A stretch of DNA of 35,858 nt from contig JAJQBS010000091.1 in NCBI GenBank assembly GCA_021203145.1, positions 1-35,858 on the forward strand, in the 5' to 3' direction. The notes under the pieces are model-generated. The model made no database searches and was not told where the DNA came from. It was given only the letters and a program-made list of their open reading frames with translations. The position numbers were made by a program, and so were the translations under genes. How positions within the stretch are numbered: position 1 is the first letter of the stretch; the number at the start of each line of letters is the position of its first letter. This document shows positions 23,237-31,814 of the stretch, piece by piece. Source of the stretch: Lachnospiraceae bacterium. Lineage in GTDB: Bacteria > Bacillota > Clostridia > Lachnospirales > Lachnospiraceae.

Positions 23237-25069
23237 ATGGGCAAATATCAGGCAAGAAAAAATGATCCTGCCGGACAGGCTTCGAAATCCCGGTCAAACG
23301 GCGGCTCCAGGTCTGACAGCGCTTCAAAGCCCAAAGACCGTAAGGGTACGCTGCTCCGGCTGATACGCTATTCGGCAAATTACAAATATATCATGATTTT
23401 CGCATTGTTCCTCTGTCTCATCAGCAATGTGATGGCACTGACCGGCCCTGTTCTCGCCGGAAGGGCGATCGCCGAAGCAGAAGCCGGGGCAGGACAGGTC
23501 AATTTCGAGCGGGTATTTTATTACGCGAGGCTCATGCTGATCTTCTATGTGGCTTCCTCCCTGATCACACTGGTCATCAATTTTATCATGATGAATGTCG
23601 GGCGCCGGATCGGGGAACAGATGCGCACGGACGTTTTCAACAAGCTGATGAAGCTCCCTGTCCGGTATTTTGATCAGAACGCAGCGGGCGATATCATCAG
23701 CCATGTCTCCTACGACATCGACGTCACCTGCGTCTGCATCTCCACCGACCTCACGCAGATCATGACGAGCGTGGTCACGGTCGTGGGTTCCCTCGCAATG
23801 ATGATCTACATCAGCCCGCCTCTGACCCTGACCATGGTGATCACGATTCCGCTGGCGACGTATTACACAAAGCACATGAGCGGCATCACCCGCCCGCTCT
23901 TCTCCCGCCGCTCAGCCTCGTACGGCGCCATGAACGGCTACGTAGAAGAAATTTTTTCCGGCCAGAAGACCGTCCTTGCCTATGCGCAGGAGGATACCTT
24001 CCTGAATCATTTTGAGGAGTACAACCAGGAAGCCACGGAATCCTTTCGCAGGGCAAACTATTATGGCATGTCGATGGGGCCGACCGTCGGCAGTATCAAC
24101 AACCTCGGGCTGGCGCTGATCGGAATCCTGGGATCGCTGCTCTATATGGGCGGCGCCGTGACACTGGAGCATATTTCCTCCTTCGTCCTGTATTCCCGGA
24201 AATTTTCCGGGCCGATCAACGAGATCGCGAACGTAATCACTCAGATTTTTTCTGCCCTTTCGGCGGCCGAGCGCGTCTTTCATATTCTCGATGAGACAGA
24301 AGAGATCCCGGACAAAGAAAATGCGGCAGTCCTCACAGATGTGCGGGGAGACGTAAAGATTCAGGACGTCTCTTTCGGCTACGATCCGCAGAAGACCATT
24401 ATCCACCACTTCAGCCTGGACGCGGACGCCGGCAAGCTGATCGCGATCGTCGGTCCGACCGGCGCCGGAAAGACGACGATCATCAATCTCCTGATGCGCT
24501 TCTACGACGTGAACGAGGGGCAGATTTTCGTGGATCAGAAGGAAATCCGCGACGTGACCCGCGAAACCCTGCGCCGTGCCTACGCGATGGTGCTGCAGGA
24601 CACCTGGCTGTTCAACGGGACGATCTATGAAAATATCGCCTACGGAAAGGAAGGCGCCACCCGTGAGGAAGTCATCGCCGTTGCGAAGGCCGCGAAAATC
24701 CACCACTATATCATGCTGCTGCCGGACGGCTATGACACCGTCATCGGCGAGGACGGAGGCAACATTTCCAAGGGACAGAAGCAGCTCCTGACCATCGCCC
24801 GTGCCATGCTCTACGACGCGCGGATGCTGATCCTCGACGAGGCCACTTCCAACGTCGATACCGGCACGGAACGGCAGATCCAGGCCGCCATGCGCGAACT
24901 GATGTCCGACAAGACCTGTTTCGTCATCGCGCACCGTCTCTCTACAATCCAGAACGCCGACCGCATCCTCGTGGTCGACCAGGGAAATATCGTAGAGCAG
25001 GGCACGCACAAAGAACTGATCGCGCAGAAAGGGTTCTACTATAAGCTGTACGCCTCACAGTTTGAATAA
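23237..25069 (+). CDS. ABC exporter half-transporter 2
   Basis: A 610-residue partner with a charged N-terminal tail of about 35 residues, six helices and an ATPase domain. Walker A is GPTGAGKTT (about 406), Walker B is MLILDEATSNVD with the catalytic Glu present (about 530), and the signature is the degenerate ISKGQKQL (about 509) instead of LSGGQ. Combined with the Asp in subunit 1, one composite site is canonical and one degenerate. GGGGGTGA precedes the ATG. The substrate is unknown; regulation by a MarR repressor suggests a drug-like or toxic compound. A strong terminator follows at 25095. Confidence 0.93.
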   Translation: MGKYQARKNDPAGQASKSRSNGGSRSDSASKPKDRKGTLLRLIRYSANYKYIMIFALFLCLISNVMALTGPVLAGRAIAEAEAGAGQVNFERVFYYARLMLIFYVASSLITLVINFIMMNVGRRIGEQMRTDVFNKLMKLPVRYFDQNAAGDIISHVSYDIDVTCVCISTDLTQIMTSVVTVVGSLAMMIYISPPLTLTMVITIPLATYYTKHMSGITRPLFSRRSASYGAMNGYVEEIFSGQKTVLAYAQEDTFLNHFEEYNQEATESFRRANYYGMSMGPTVGSINNLGLALIGILGSLLYMGGAVTLEHISSFVLYSRKFSGPINEIANVITQIFSALSAAERVFHILDETEEIPDKENAAVLTDVRGDVKIQDVSFGYDPQKTIIHHFSLDADAGKLIAIVGPTGAGKTTIINLLMRFYDVNEGQIFVDQKEIRDVTRETLRRAYAMVLQDTWLFNGTIYENIAYGKEGATREEVIAVAKAAKIHHYIMLLPDGYDTVIGEDGGNISKGQKQLLTIARAMLYDARMLILDEATSNVDTGTERQIQAAMRELMSDKTCFVIAHRLSTIQNADRILVVDQGNIVEQGTHKELIAQKGFYYKLYASQFE

Positions 25070-25094
25070 TCAGGCGAAAACAGCAGCATAATGG

Positions 25095-25135
25095 AAAAAC
25101 AGCCTTAGCAAATATATCCGCAAAAGGCTGTTTTT
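25095..25135 (+). terminator. Terminator of the marR-ABC operon
   Basis: AAAAACAGCCTT (25095-25106) pairs perfectly with AAGGCTGTTTTT (25124-25135), and T residues run on the 3' side. Confidence 0.9.
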
Positions 25136-25145
25136 CTTAAAGTAA

Positions 25146-25385
25146 TCATTCTGATTTATTGCCATCCTCTTCCGCTTTTATTCCTGCCGAATGCCTGCGG
25201 ATCTCTTCGTTCATGGCATGGTAGTGCCCCCTCGCTTCGCTCAGCGGCAGGTCGGCCGCCCATTGGAAGAACGCTTCGCGTTGGGGCGGCCATCTGACTT
25301 CATCTATGTCTTTGCACTTGTCAGTCGCTGTAGTAATCAACCACGCTATAAAGTGCATCTGCCTGTCGGTCATGGCTGTCACCAT
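25146..25385 (-). CDS. Small helical protein interrupted by a double-hairpin element
   Basis: Seventy-nine codons from an ATG with GGAG 8 bases upstream. The first 25 residues (MVTAMTDRQMHFIAWLITT... CKDIDEV) look like a small helical protein related to the 46-residue product at 25478-25618, which has CADIEEAKKKVKELL at the matching place. From there the frame runs through the palindromic element (25224-25291), giving RWPPQREAFFQWAADLPLSEARG, and ends in a charged tail. So the element seems to have inserted in frame and replaced or extended the C-terminus. Whether the product is made is unknown. Confidence 0.45.
   Translation of the reverse strand: MVTAMTDRQMHFIAWLITTATDKCKDIDEVRWPPQREAFFQWAADLPLSEARGHYHAMNEEIRRHSAGIKAEEDGNKSE
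25224..25291. repeat. Double-hairpin palindromic element, copy B
   Basis: The well-formed hairpin pairs GGCCGCCC (25254-25261) with GGGCGGCC (25284-25291), with inner AACGC/GCGTT around TTC and a one-sided bulge ATTGGAAG. A weaker hairpin (TGCC...GGCA, 25224-25249) lies on the left. Order, loop, bulge and the CAGGTCG linker match copy A at 5858-5930. Confidence 0.75.
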
Positions 25386-25477
25386 ACACTTTTCTCCATT
25401 CTGATTTTTACCATTTTTATTGCATTTCGAGAAGCCAAATGATGGCAAGTATCATTTGTTTAAGCACAAAATATCGC

Positions 25478-25618
25478 TCATTTATTAAGCAATTCTTTAA
25501 CTTTCTTCTTCGCTTCTTCAATGTCTGCACATTCGTTCAGAATTTCAAGAATCTTTCTGGTCTGGTTCTCTTCAGCCAAATCCCTAATCAACTCACCGTT
25601 GTCCATATCTTCTTCCAT
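25478..25618 (-). CDS. 46-residue helical protein
   Basis: Starts MEEDMDNGELIRDLAEEN and ends ILNECADIEEAKKKVKELLNK. The frame is fully helical and charged, and AAAGGGG lies just before the ATG at 25618. This is a recognisable small-protein type in Lachnospiraceae, often next to toxin-like genes, but I know no function. The similarity of its tail to the interrupted gene downstream supports both being real. It is short enough to be missed by standard annotation. Confidence 0.55.
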   Translation of the reverse strand: MEEDMDNGELIRDLAEENQTRKILEILNECADIEEAKKKVKELLNK

Positions 25619-25837
25619 AAATTCCCCTTTCCGGCCACTTGCCAACCTTATTCATTAAGAGAAATCTTAACTATAAGTATGGTAGCGCAAATGCTTCAAA
25701 AATACAAGCACTTTATCGCAAATTAGTAAAAAGAGCCTTTGCTCTATTTAATTTTATGCTACTAAACTTTTGTAGACAAATGCTCGAAAATCCTTAAATT
25801 TTAGTCGGAAACGTTGAAAAACCCAGTGTTTAAGCCA

Positions 25838-26926
25838 TTAATACTCCTGCGTCTCCATATAGTTCATATACTTGACTACCATCAGGGCGATCTTGAACGT
25901 GATCGCGTCCTCAAATACGCGCAGGTCGAGACCGGTCTGCTTCTGAAGCTTATCCAGGCGGTAGACCAGCGTATTCCGGTGGATGTAGAGCTGCCGGGAT
26001 GTCTCTGAGACATTCAGGCTGTTCTCAAAGAACTTATTAATCGTGGCCAGGGTCTCATCGTCAAAATCATCGGGCGACTTGCCGTCGAAGATTTCCTTGA
26101 TAAACATCTTGCAAAGCGGGATCGGGAGCTGGTAGATCAGCCGCCCAATGCCGAGCGAGCTGTAGGCGATCACCTTGCGCTCCTCGAAGAAAATCTTTCC
26201 GACATTCAGCGCTATGCGCGCCTCCTTGTAGGATCTGGAAACCTCCTTGATCTCACCGACGATCGTGCCGTACGCGATCAGGGCTTCTTTCTTTTTCTCC
26301 TCGCCGAGCGCGTCCAGGATCATCTCCGCCGTCCGGTTCATGTCCTCATAGGTATCCTGTTCGCCCAGCTCTTTTACCACGATGATGCTCTTTTCATCCA
26401 CAGCCGTGATGAAGTCCCCGGAGCGGGTGCCAAACAGTGTCCGGATATTTTCCAGCGGCCCCATCTCCTTTTCATGGTCGATCTCGACAATAAATACAAC
26501 CCGGCGGGCGTCCGTATCTATATGAAGCTTTTTCGCCCGGTTATAAATATCAACCAGGAGCAGATTATCAAGAAGCAGGTTCTTGATAAAATTGTCCTTG
26601 TCAAAACGCTCCTTGTAGGCTACCAGAAGATTTTGCAGTTGGAAGGCTGCCATCCGCCCGACCATGTGTACATCGTCATTATTTCCATTTGCCAGAAGGA
26701 TGTATTCCAGCTGATGGTCATCAAAAACCTTAAAGAACTGGCAGCCGGAGACTACCTGGCTGTCCGCGGGCGAGCTGGTGAATGCAAGCACAGACTCGCG
26801 GAAGTCCTCAGCCTCGGGAAAAGTAGTCGCAAGCATCACGCCCTCCGTATCCAGCGCGCACAGATCCACTCTGCTGATCGCTTTCAACCCGTCCAATGTC
26901 GTCTGTAAAACCTGATTTGATATCAC
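25838..26926 (-). CDS. CdaR/PucR-type transcriptional regulator
   Basis: A 362-residue regulator. The N-terminal part (ISNQVLQTTLDGLKAISRVD, CALDTEG) resembles the sugar-diacid recognition domain of CdaR-type proteins. A GGDEF-like middle region follows. The C-terminal PucR-type HTH is clear: SLNVSETSRQLYIHRNTLVYRL followed by DKLQKQTGLDLR and FEDAITFKIAL. I chose the GTG at 26926 with AAGGAGG 8 bases upstream; the open frame reaches 27223, but that part lies in the leader and has no ribosome site. The ligand and targets are unknown. A uronate or diacid signal is possible by family analogy, but the uronide genes are 8 kb away. Confidence 0.85.
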   Translation of the reverse strand: MISNQVLQTTLDGLKAISRVDLCALDTEGVMLATTFPEAEDFRESVLAFTSSPADSQVVSGCQFFKVFDDHQLEYILLANGNNDDVHMVGRMAAFQLQNLLVAYKERFDKDNFIKNLLLDNLLLVDIYNRAKKLHIDTDARRVVFIVEIDHEKEMGPLENIRTLFGTRSGDFITAVDEKSIIVVKELGEQDTYEDMNRTAEMILDALGEEKKKEALIAYGTIVGEIKEVSRSYKEARIALNVGKIFFEERKVIAYSSLGIGRLIYQLPIPLCKMFIKEIFDGKSPDDFDDETLATINKFFENSLNVSETSRQLYIHRNTLVYRLDKLQKQTGLDLRVFEDAITFKIALMVVKYMNYMETQEY

Positions 26927-27046
26927 TCGTAAAACCTCCTTGTAAAAAATCTGTGCCCGAAAACGAGGCATCTCCTTCTGCCGCGCAGGGATCACACCCC
27001 AGATACCCGATGCGCCGCAGCCATTCCTCAATGCGTCCGTACGCAT

Positions 27047-27076
27047 CCATTCAGTGAATGATAAGTGAATGATATA
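27047..27076. promoter_or_regulatory. Palindrome and direct repeats in the CdaR-type gene leader
   Basis: On the minus strand TATCATTCACT occurs twice in a row, and the second copy runs into the perfect 13-base palindrome CATTCACTGAATG. It lies about 45-75 bases downstream of the promoter, where an autoregulator could block transcription. Confidence 0.5.
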
Positions 27077-27119
27077 AGATAAATTTACTGTTCCCTGTAT
27101 AAATGAACTTACCTTGTCT

Positions 27120-27148
27120 ACTATAATATATTTCCACAAAAAAATCAA
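27120..27148 (-). promoter_or_regulatory. Promoter of the CdaR-type regulator
   Basis: On the minus strand: TTGATT (27143-27148), 17-base spacer, TATAGT (27120-27125). It implies a leader of about 185 bases. The leader also contains the hairpin ATGCGT ACGG ACGCAT. Confidence 0.7.
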
Positions 27149-27263
27149 TGAAAATTGTGAAAAATGCACGAAAAAAGTTTCTGTCTTCCTCCGTAAAATA
27201 TTTAAAAAAAGCAAAGATTCCACAGGCTTTTAAAGCGGATGGAGCACCCGTTTAAAAATTACG

Positions 27264-27303
27264 AGAAAACCCCCGAATGTGCTGCAATAACACCTTCGGG
27301 GAT
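27264..27303 (-). terminator. glnN: Terminator of the glutamine synthetase gene
   Basis: On the minus strand CCCCGAAGGTG pairs with CACATTCGGGGG, followed by TTTTC. It lies about 125 bases past the glnN stop. I see nothing else in 27306-27427 or 27149-27263. Confidence 0.75.
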
Positions 27304-27427
27304 TTCCATTTTTTGCTTATTCTGCCGTACAATATCCTTTTTGGAGCAGCCGGGAGTCTTTCCCTGCAGCCTGCATCCATGCGTCAGAGATACAATACGG
27401 GCATCTTTGCTGCTCTGCTTCGCCAGA

Positions 27428-29539
27428 TCAGACCTCAAAGAGCAGGTCGCCGTAGGACGGCATCGGCCACATCTCCTTGTCTACGATCATCTCAAGCTTG
27501 TCGACCGGGGCACGCAGCTCGTTCATTGCGGTCATCACGCTGTCATGATAGTATTTCGCCTGGTCTGCGCCTTCCTCCATAGCTGCAGCTGTCGCGGTGA
27601 TATCGGTCAGCTTCGCAAGAGCGGCTTTGGTCTCTACCAGCAGTGCACTGATCTCCGTGAGAAGCTCCATCTGAACGGAAGCATCCGCACCCGCTGCTTT
27701 TACAGTGTTAATCGTATCCGCAAGGCTCTTTGTATTCTTGATAACGGCAGGAATGATCTGCTTGCTCGCTATATCAATCATTGCCTTCGCCTCGATATTG
27801 ATCGCCTTTGAGTAATTCTCATACTTGATCTCCACGCGGGATTCCAGCTCAGCCTTTGTAAATACGCCAAATTTCTCAAACATGGAGACAGACTTGTCAG
27901 TCACTAGCGTCGGGATCGCGTCCACCATGGATTTGATATTCGGAAGGCCTCTTCTTTCGGCTTCCTCCACCCACTCCGGCGCGTAGCCGTTGCCGTTGAA
28001 GACAATCCGCTGATGCTCGGTCAGCTGACGCTTGATCAGGCTATGTACCTCTGCGTCAAAATCAGCCGCATTCTCCAGGATATCGCAGGCATCGCAGAAC
28101 GCTTCCGCGACGATCGTGTTCAGCACGATGTTCGGGGACGCGATGGAATCGCGGGAGCCTACCATACGGAACTCAAACTTATTGCCCGTAAATGCAAACG
28201 GTGAGGTACGGTTGCGGTCAGTCGCGTCCTTCTCCAGATCCGGAAGAGTCTTCACGCCGGTCTTGAGGATGCCGCCCTTGTTGGAGTGCGTCGCCTCACC
28301 CGTGCTGACAAGCTGCAGCATCACGTCCTGCAGCTGCTCGCCAAGGAATACGGAGATAATCGCAGGCGGCGCCTCGTTCGCGCCAAGTCTGTGGTCATTG
28401 CCCGGGTCTGCGGCGGATTCACGGAGCAGGTCCGCATGTTCGTCCACTGCCTTCAGAATGCAGGAAAGTACCAGGAGAAACTGAATATTCTCGTGCGGGG
28501 TCTTGCCCGGATCCAGAAGGTTGATCCCATCGTCCGTCATGATGGACCAGTTGTTGTGCTTGCCGGAGCCATTCACTCCTGCGAACGGCTTCTCATGCAG
28601 CAGGCACTTGAGACCATGCTGGCAGGCCACGCGCTTGAGCGTCTGCATTACGATCTGGTTCTGGTCTACCGCGACATTTGCCTCGGAATAAATCGCAGCC
28701 AGCTCATGCTGTGCCGGAGCCACCTCGTTGTGCTGGGTCTTTGCCGGTACGCCGAGCTTCCAGAGCTCCTTATTGACATCCTTCATGAAAGCAGCGATTC
28801 TCTGACGGATCGTGCCGAAATAATGGTCATCGAGCTCCTGCCCCTTCGGCGGCATCGCGCCAAACAGCGTACGCCCGGTAAAAATCAGATCCTTTCTCTG
28901 AAGGAACTTCTTCTCATCTACCAGGAAATATTCCTGCTCCGATCCCACGGACGGAGTCACCTTTTTCGAGGTTGTATTTCCAAACAGTCTCAGAAGCCGC
29001 AGCGACTGCGTGTTGATCGCCTCCATCGAACGGAGCAGCGGAGTCTTCTGGTCAAGCACTTCTCCTGTATAAGAGCAGAATGCGGTCGGAATACAAAGGA
29101 TCGCACCGGCAGCATCATGCCGTACAAATGCCGGCGATGTGCAGTCCCACGCAGTGTAGCCTCTCGCCTCAAAGGTCGCTCTTAAGCCGCCCGACGGGAA
29201 AGAAGACGCATCCGGCTCACCCTTGATCAGCTCTTTGCCGGAAAACTCCATCAGAACCGTTCCATCCGGGTTCGGCGCCGTAATAAACGAGTCGTGCTTC
29301 TCCGCCGTCACGCCGGTCAGCGGCTGAAACCAGTGCGTATAATGGGTCGCGCCCCTCTCAATCGCCCAGTCCTTCATCGCCGCGGCAATCACGTCCGCTG
29401 TCGCCAGATCCAGCTCCTTGCCCTCTTCGATCGTCTTCTGCAGCGCTTTGTAGACCTTTTTCGGGAGACGCTCCTGCATCACCTTTTCGTTGAAGACATC
29501 CTCGCCAAAAATGTCTGCCACATTAAAATACTCGCTCAT
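27428..29539 (-). CDS. glnN: Glutamine synthetase type III
   Basis: Makes glutamine from glutamate, ammonia and ATP. The 703-residue length is that of GlnN-type enzymes, nearly twice GSI. Type III blocks are visible: [61 protein letters not shown] and [19 protein letters not shown]. The last three hold metal and glutamate ligands. The C-terminal tail is helical. AGGAGG lies 7 bases before the ATG at 29539. The transcript probably starts near 29699 and has a folded leader of about 160 bases. The CdaR-type gene downstream is separated by a terminator, so they are distinct units. Confidence 0.96.
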   Translation of the reverse strand: MSEYFNVADIFGEDVFNEKVMQERLPKKVYKALQKTIEEGKELDLATADVIAAAMKDWAIERGATHYTHWFQPLTGVTAEKHDSFITAPNPDGTVLMEFSGKELIKGEPDASSFPSGGLRATFEARGYTAWDCTSPAFVRHDAAGAILCIPTAFCSYTGEVLDQKTPLLRSMEAINTQSLRLLRLFGNTTSKKVTPSVGSEQEYFLVDEKKFLQRKDLIFTGRTLFGAMPPKGQELDDHYFGTIRQRIAAFMKDVNKELWKLGVPAKTQHNEVAPAQHELAAIYSEANVAVDQNQIVMQTLKRVACQHGLKCLLHEKPFAGVNGSGKHNNWSIMTDDGINLLDPGKTPHENIQFLLVLSCILKAVDEHADLLRESAADPGNDHRLGANEAPPAIISVFLGEQLQDVMLQLVSTGEATHSNKGGILKTGVKTLPDLEKDATDRNRTSPFAFTGNKFEFRMVGSRDSIASPNIVLNTIVAEAFCDACDILENAADFDAEVHSLIKRQLTEHQRIVFNGNGYAPEWVEEAERRGLPNIKSMVDAIPTLVTDKSVSMFEKFGVFTKAELESRVEIKYENYSKAINIEAKAMIDIASKQIIPAVIKNTKSLADTINTVKAAGADASVQMELLTEISALLVETKAALAKLTDITATAAAMEEGADQAKYYHDSVMTAMNELRAPVDKLEMIVDKEMWPMPSYGDLLFEV

Positions 29540-29552
29540 AATTTCCTCCTCT

Positions 29553-29699
29553 TTTCCTGATGATTATGAACAGCAGATGTAAAATCCTGCTTACGCGTAA
29601 AAGCCCTTACACGCAAAAGCTGAGTGCTCCGTGGTCTGCTTTTACAATAAATGAAAAGGGGGCATTCCATGATCTTCATTATGGAACGCCCTCGTCACC
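29553..29699 (-). promoter_or_regulatory. glnN: Folded leader of glnN
   Basis: On the minus strand GGGCGTTCCAT pairs with ATGGAATGCCC near the 5' end, followed by CCTTTTC. Further on, GCGTGTAA pairs with TTTACGCG around GGGC, and GCAG/CTGC can close a larger loop. A short pyrimidine tract after the first hairpin hints at attenuation. I do not recognise a known riboswitch. Confidence 0.4.
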
Positions 29700-29705
29700 T
29701 GTGTC

Positions 29706-29734
29706 TAAAATACTCTATTCTTCTGTAAAAATCA
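29706..29734 (-). promoter_or_regulatory. glnN: Promoter of glnN
   Basis: On the minus strand: TTGATT (29729-29734), 17-base spacer, TATTTT (29706-29711). Confidence 0.6.
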
Positions 29735-29810
29735 AGTGGAAATTTTAATTTTGTGCAAAACCTTTGATTTTAAAGGGGTTTGACCGAAAAAATGTAGGAG
29801 TAATGCACGA

Positions 29811-29840
29811 GGCATCTGTTTCGAGGCCGGATCAGACGCC
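29811..29840 (-). terminator. Weak hairpin after the aldolase gene
   Basis: GGCATCTG (29811-29818) pairs with CAGACGCC (29833-29840) with one wobble-type mismatch. No U-run follows on the minus strand, so termination is doubtful. An AT-rich inverted repeat around 29762-29780 is the other candidate. Confidence 0.3.
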
Positions 29841-29852
29841 CCTGTTATCCAC

Positions 29853-30821
29853 TCAGGCCTTGCCTTCGCTGCCAAGAACGGTCTTGATCTTGTGAGCTAC
29901 GACTGCCTTTACATTCGCACGGCCAACGGTCAGATACTGTCTCGGATCAAAATATTCCGGATGCTCGTTGAACACCTGGCGGCAGCCTGCGGTCAGGCCA
30001 AGACGAAGGTCGGAGTCAATATTGATCTTGCAGACAGCAGATCTCGCTGCCTGGCGCAGCTGATCCTCCGGTACGCCGATCGCGTCCTTGAGAGCTCCGC
30101 CGTTCGCGTTAATAATCTTCACATACTCCTGCGGAACAGAAGAAGCGCCGTGCAGAACAATCGGGAATCCCGGCAGTCTCTTCGATACTTCCTCAAGGAT
30201 ATCGAAGCGGAGAGGCGGCGGAAGGAGAACACCCTCCTCATTGCGTGTACACTGCTCCGGGGTGAACTTGTAAGCGCCGTGGCTGGTACCGATCGCGATA
30301 GCCAGGGAATCCACGCCTGTCCGGTCTACAAACTCCTCAACCTCCTCCGGCTGCGTGTAGGAAGAATCCTCTGCGGATACATTTACATCGTCCTCGATGC
30401 CGGCCAGCTTGCCAAGCTCTGCCTCTACCACCACGCCGTGTGCATGGGCATACTCTACGACCTTCTTCGTGATCTCAATATTCTCATCAAAGGAATACTT
30501 GGAAGCGTCGATCATGACGGAGGTGAAACCACCGTCCACGCAGGACTTGCAGGTCTCGAAATCCGGGCCGTGATCCAGATGCATCACAATCGGGATATCC
30601 GGGCACTCGATGACAGCAGCCTCGACCAGCTTCTTCAGATAGGTCGGGTTCGCATACTTTCTAGCGCCTGCGGACGCTTGCAGGATGACCGGGGAATGCA
30701 GCTCGGCAGCTGCCTCCGTAATGGCCTGCACGATCTCCATGTTGTTTACATTGAAAGCGCCGATCGCATAGCCGCCCTCATAAGCCTTTTTGAACATTTC
30801 AGTACTTGTAACTAATGCCAT
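29853..30821 (-). CDS. fba: Class II fructose-bisphosphate aldolase
   Basis: Cleaves fructose-1,6-bisphosphate to the two triose phosphates in glycolysis. The 322-residue protein shows the class II zinc and substrate motifs: AFNVNNMEIVQA, VMHLDHGPDFETC (zinc His), VVEAELGKLAGIEDDV (Glu), IAIGTSHGAYKF (His), VLHGASSVP (His) and NIDSDLRL (phosphate site). GAGAGG precedes the ATG at 30821. It has its own promoter at 30888-30916 and is probably monocistronic. It is not a KDPG aldolase and so does not fill the missing last step of the uronate pathway. Confidence 0.96.
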   Translation of the reverse strand: MALVTSTEMFKKAYEGGYAIGAFNVNNMEIVQAITEAAAELHSPVILQASAGARKYANPTYLKKLVEAAVIECPDIPIVMHLDHGPDFETCKSCVDGGFTSVMIDASKYSFDENIEITKKVVEYAHAHGVVVEAELGKLAGIEDDVNVSAEDSSYTQPEEVEEFVDRTGVDSLAIAIGTSHGAYKFTPEQCTRNEEGVLLPPPLRFDILEEVSKRLPGFPIVLHGASSVPQEYVKIINANGGALKDAIGVPEDQLRQAARSAVCKINIDSDLRLGLTAGCRQVFNEHPEYFDPRQYLTVGRANVKAVVAHKIKTVLGSEGKA

Positions 30822-30887
30822 AACTATTCAACCTCTCTTTACAGTATTTGCGGAACCTTTTTGAAGCCGTTCCTTTTCATCGTGTCC

Positions 30888-30916
30888 AGTATACTACACA
30901 ATCTCATTTCTATCAA
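30888..30916 (-). promoter_or_regulatory. fba: Promoter of fba
   Basis: On the minus strand: TTGATA (30911-30916), 17-base spacer, TATACT (30888-30893). The leader contains GGAAC...GGTTCC able to pair. Confidence 0.8.
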
Positions 30917-30960
30917 CGACATTTTCAAAAAAATTTGCCTGCTCATTCCTGATATCTGCG

Positions 30961-31800
30961 TCAGTCTGCCTCATCATCCGCTGCGTCCGGGTCTTCCACA
31001 ATCAGCAGGAGCGTCTCCCTGTTTGAAGTATATCCGGAGGTGTCTGTCACATAATAAACCAGCTGATAAATACCGGCAACACTCGTATCATAGGTTCCTT
31101 CGACCTGAATCCTGCGCCAGAGCGTGTAGATATTATCATAATCATCCGTGATAGCCTCTACATATGTCACAGGGTCAAAGGCCTCTCCCTTCTGGATTGT
31201 CACACGGTTCGTCGAGAGAGTGAGCCTCGGCGCATAAGGCGAGGAAGTCTCCTCCGCCTCCGACAAGGTGTCCTCCTCCGTTTCCGTCTCAGAGTCCGCA
31301 GACAGACCCGACGCCTCCGTCCCGGATTCCAAAATCCTATCAGAGTCCGTCTCCCCTCCGGCGTTCATCACAACTACATCGGAGGAAGCATCGTCTGTCT
31401 CAGACTCCTCCTCCGTCTCCGGTTCCGTCGGGGGCTCCGTCTCTGGTTCTGTCTCTGTCTCTGTTTCGGATTCCTCCTCCGGAGCTTCGTAGGTCAGAAT
31501 CCGTGCCGCTTTGGAAATATTATTTCTGCTGTCCTTGGCAGCATAGGTCACTGTGGCTTTCCCTTTTTCCGCATCCGTAACCACACGCTCCACAGTCAGG
31601 GTATCCGAAACATCGCCTTCCTCTTCATCGGTCGCGATCACTCCCACAAGAAGCTCGTCATAGTCCATCCCATCCAGATAAACAAACTCATCCGACCAGG
31701 TAATCACCGGAGCATTCCTGTCTTCGGAATATTTCAGATAAATCATTCCACATCCGGCTACAAAGCACAGCGCAATTGCAATATAAAGTATTCTTTTCAT
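30961..31800 (-). CDS. Secreted or membrane-anchored acidic protein with two Ig-like (DUF5011-type) modules
   Basis: A 279-residue protein with one N-terminal hydrophobic segment (MKRILYIAIALCFVAGCGMIYL). It contains a possible lipobox, VAGC, giving a lipoprotein, or else it stays as a membrane anchor. Two bacterial Ig-like modules, about 28-105 and 190-270, contain the pattern D..GNIS/SGYTSN typical of DUF5011 repeats (VTYAAKDSRNNISK, YYVTDTSGYTSN). Between them lies a strongly acidic Glu/Thr/Ser/Pro linker of about 80 residues. It follows the PHP phosphatase gene by 14 bases and is likely cotranscribed with it. Function unknown; a cell-surface role is inferred. Confidence 0.8.
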   Translation of the reverse strand: MKRILYIAIALCFVAGCGMIYLKYSEDRNAPVITWSDEFVYLDGMDYDELLVGVIATDEEEGDVSDTLTVERVVTDAEKGKATVTYAAKDSRNNISKAARILTYEAPEEESETETETEPETEPPTEPETEEESETDDASSDVVVMNAGGETDSDRILESGTEASGLSADSETETEEDTLSEAEETSSPYAPRLTLSTNRVTIQKGEAFDPVTYVEAITDDYDNIYTLWRRIQVEGTYDTSVAGIYQLVYYVTDTSGYTSNRETLLLIVEDPDAADDEAD

Positions 31801-31814
31801 CAGTAACTTCCCCT

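Noticed and set aside
26808..27050. An 80-codon frame in the CdaR-type gene leader starting MDAYGRIEEWLRRIG.
   Set aside because: No ribosome site precedes it, it overlaps the regulator start in another frame, and it has no recognisable family pattern.
9280..27240. Many long antisense frames opposite the ABC, GH88 and regulator genes.
   Set aside because: They follow codon bias of the true genes on the other strand, lack ribosome sites and match no family I know.
31268..31492. Plus-strand Ser/Val-rich frame opposite the acidic linker of the secreted protein.
   Set aside because: It is the complement of a Glu/Thr/Ser repeat region and has no start signals.
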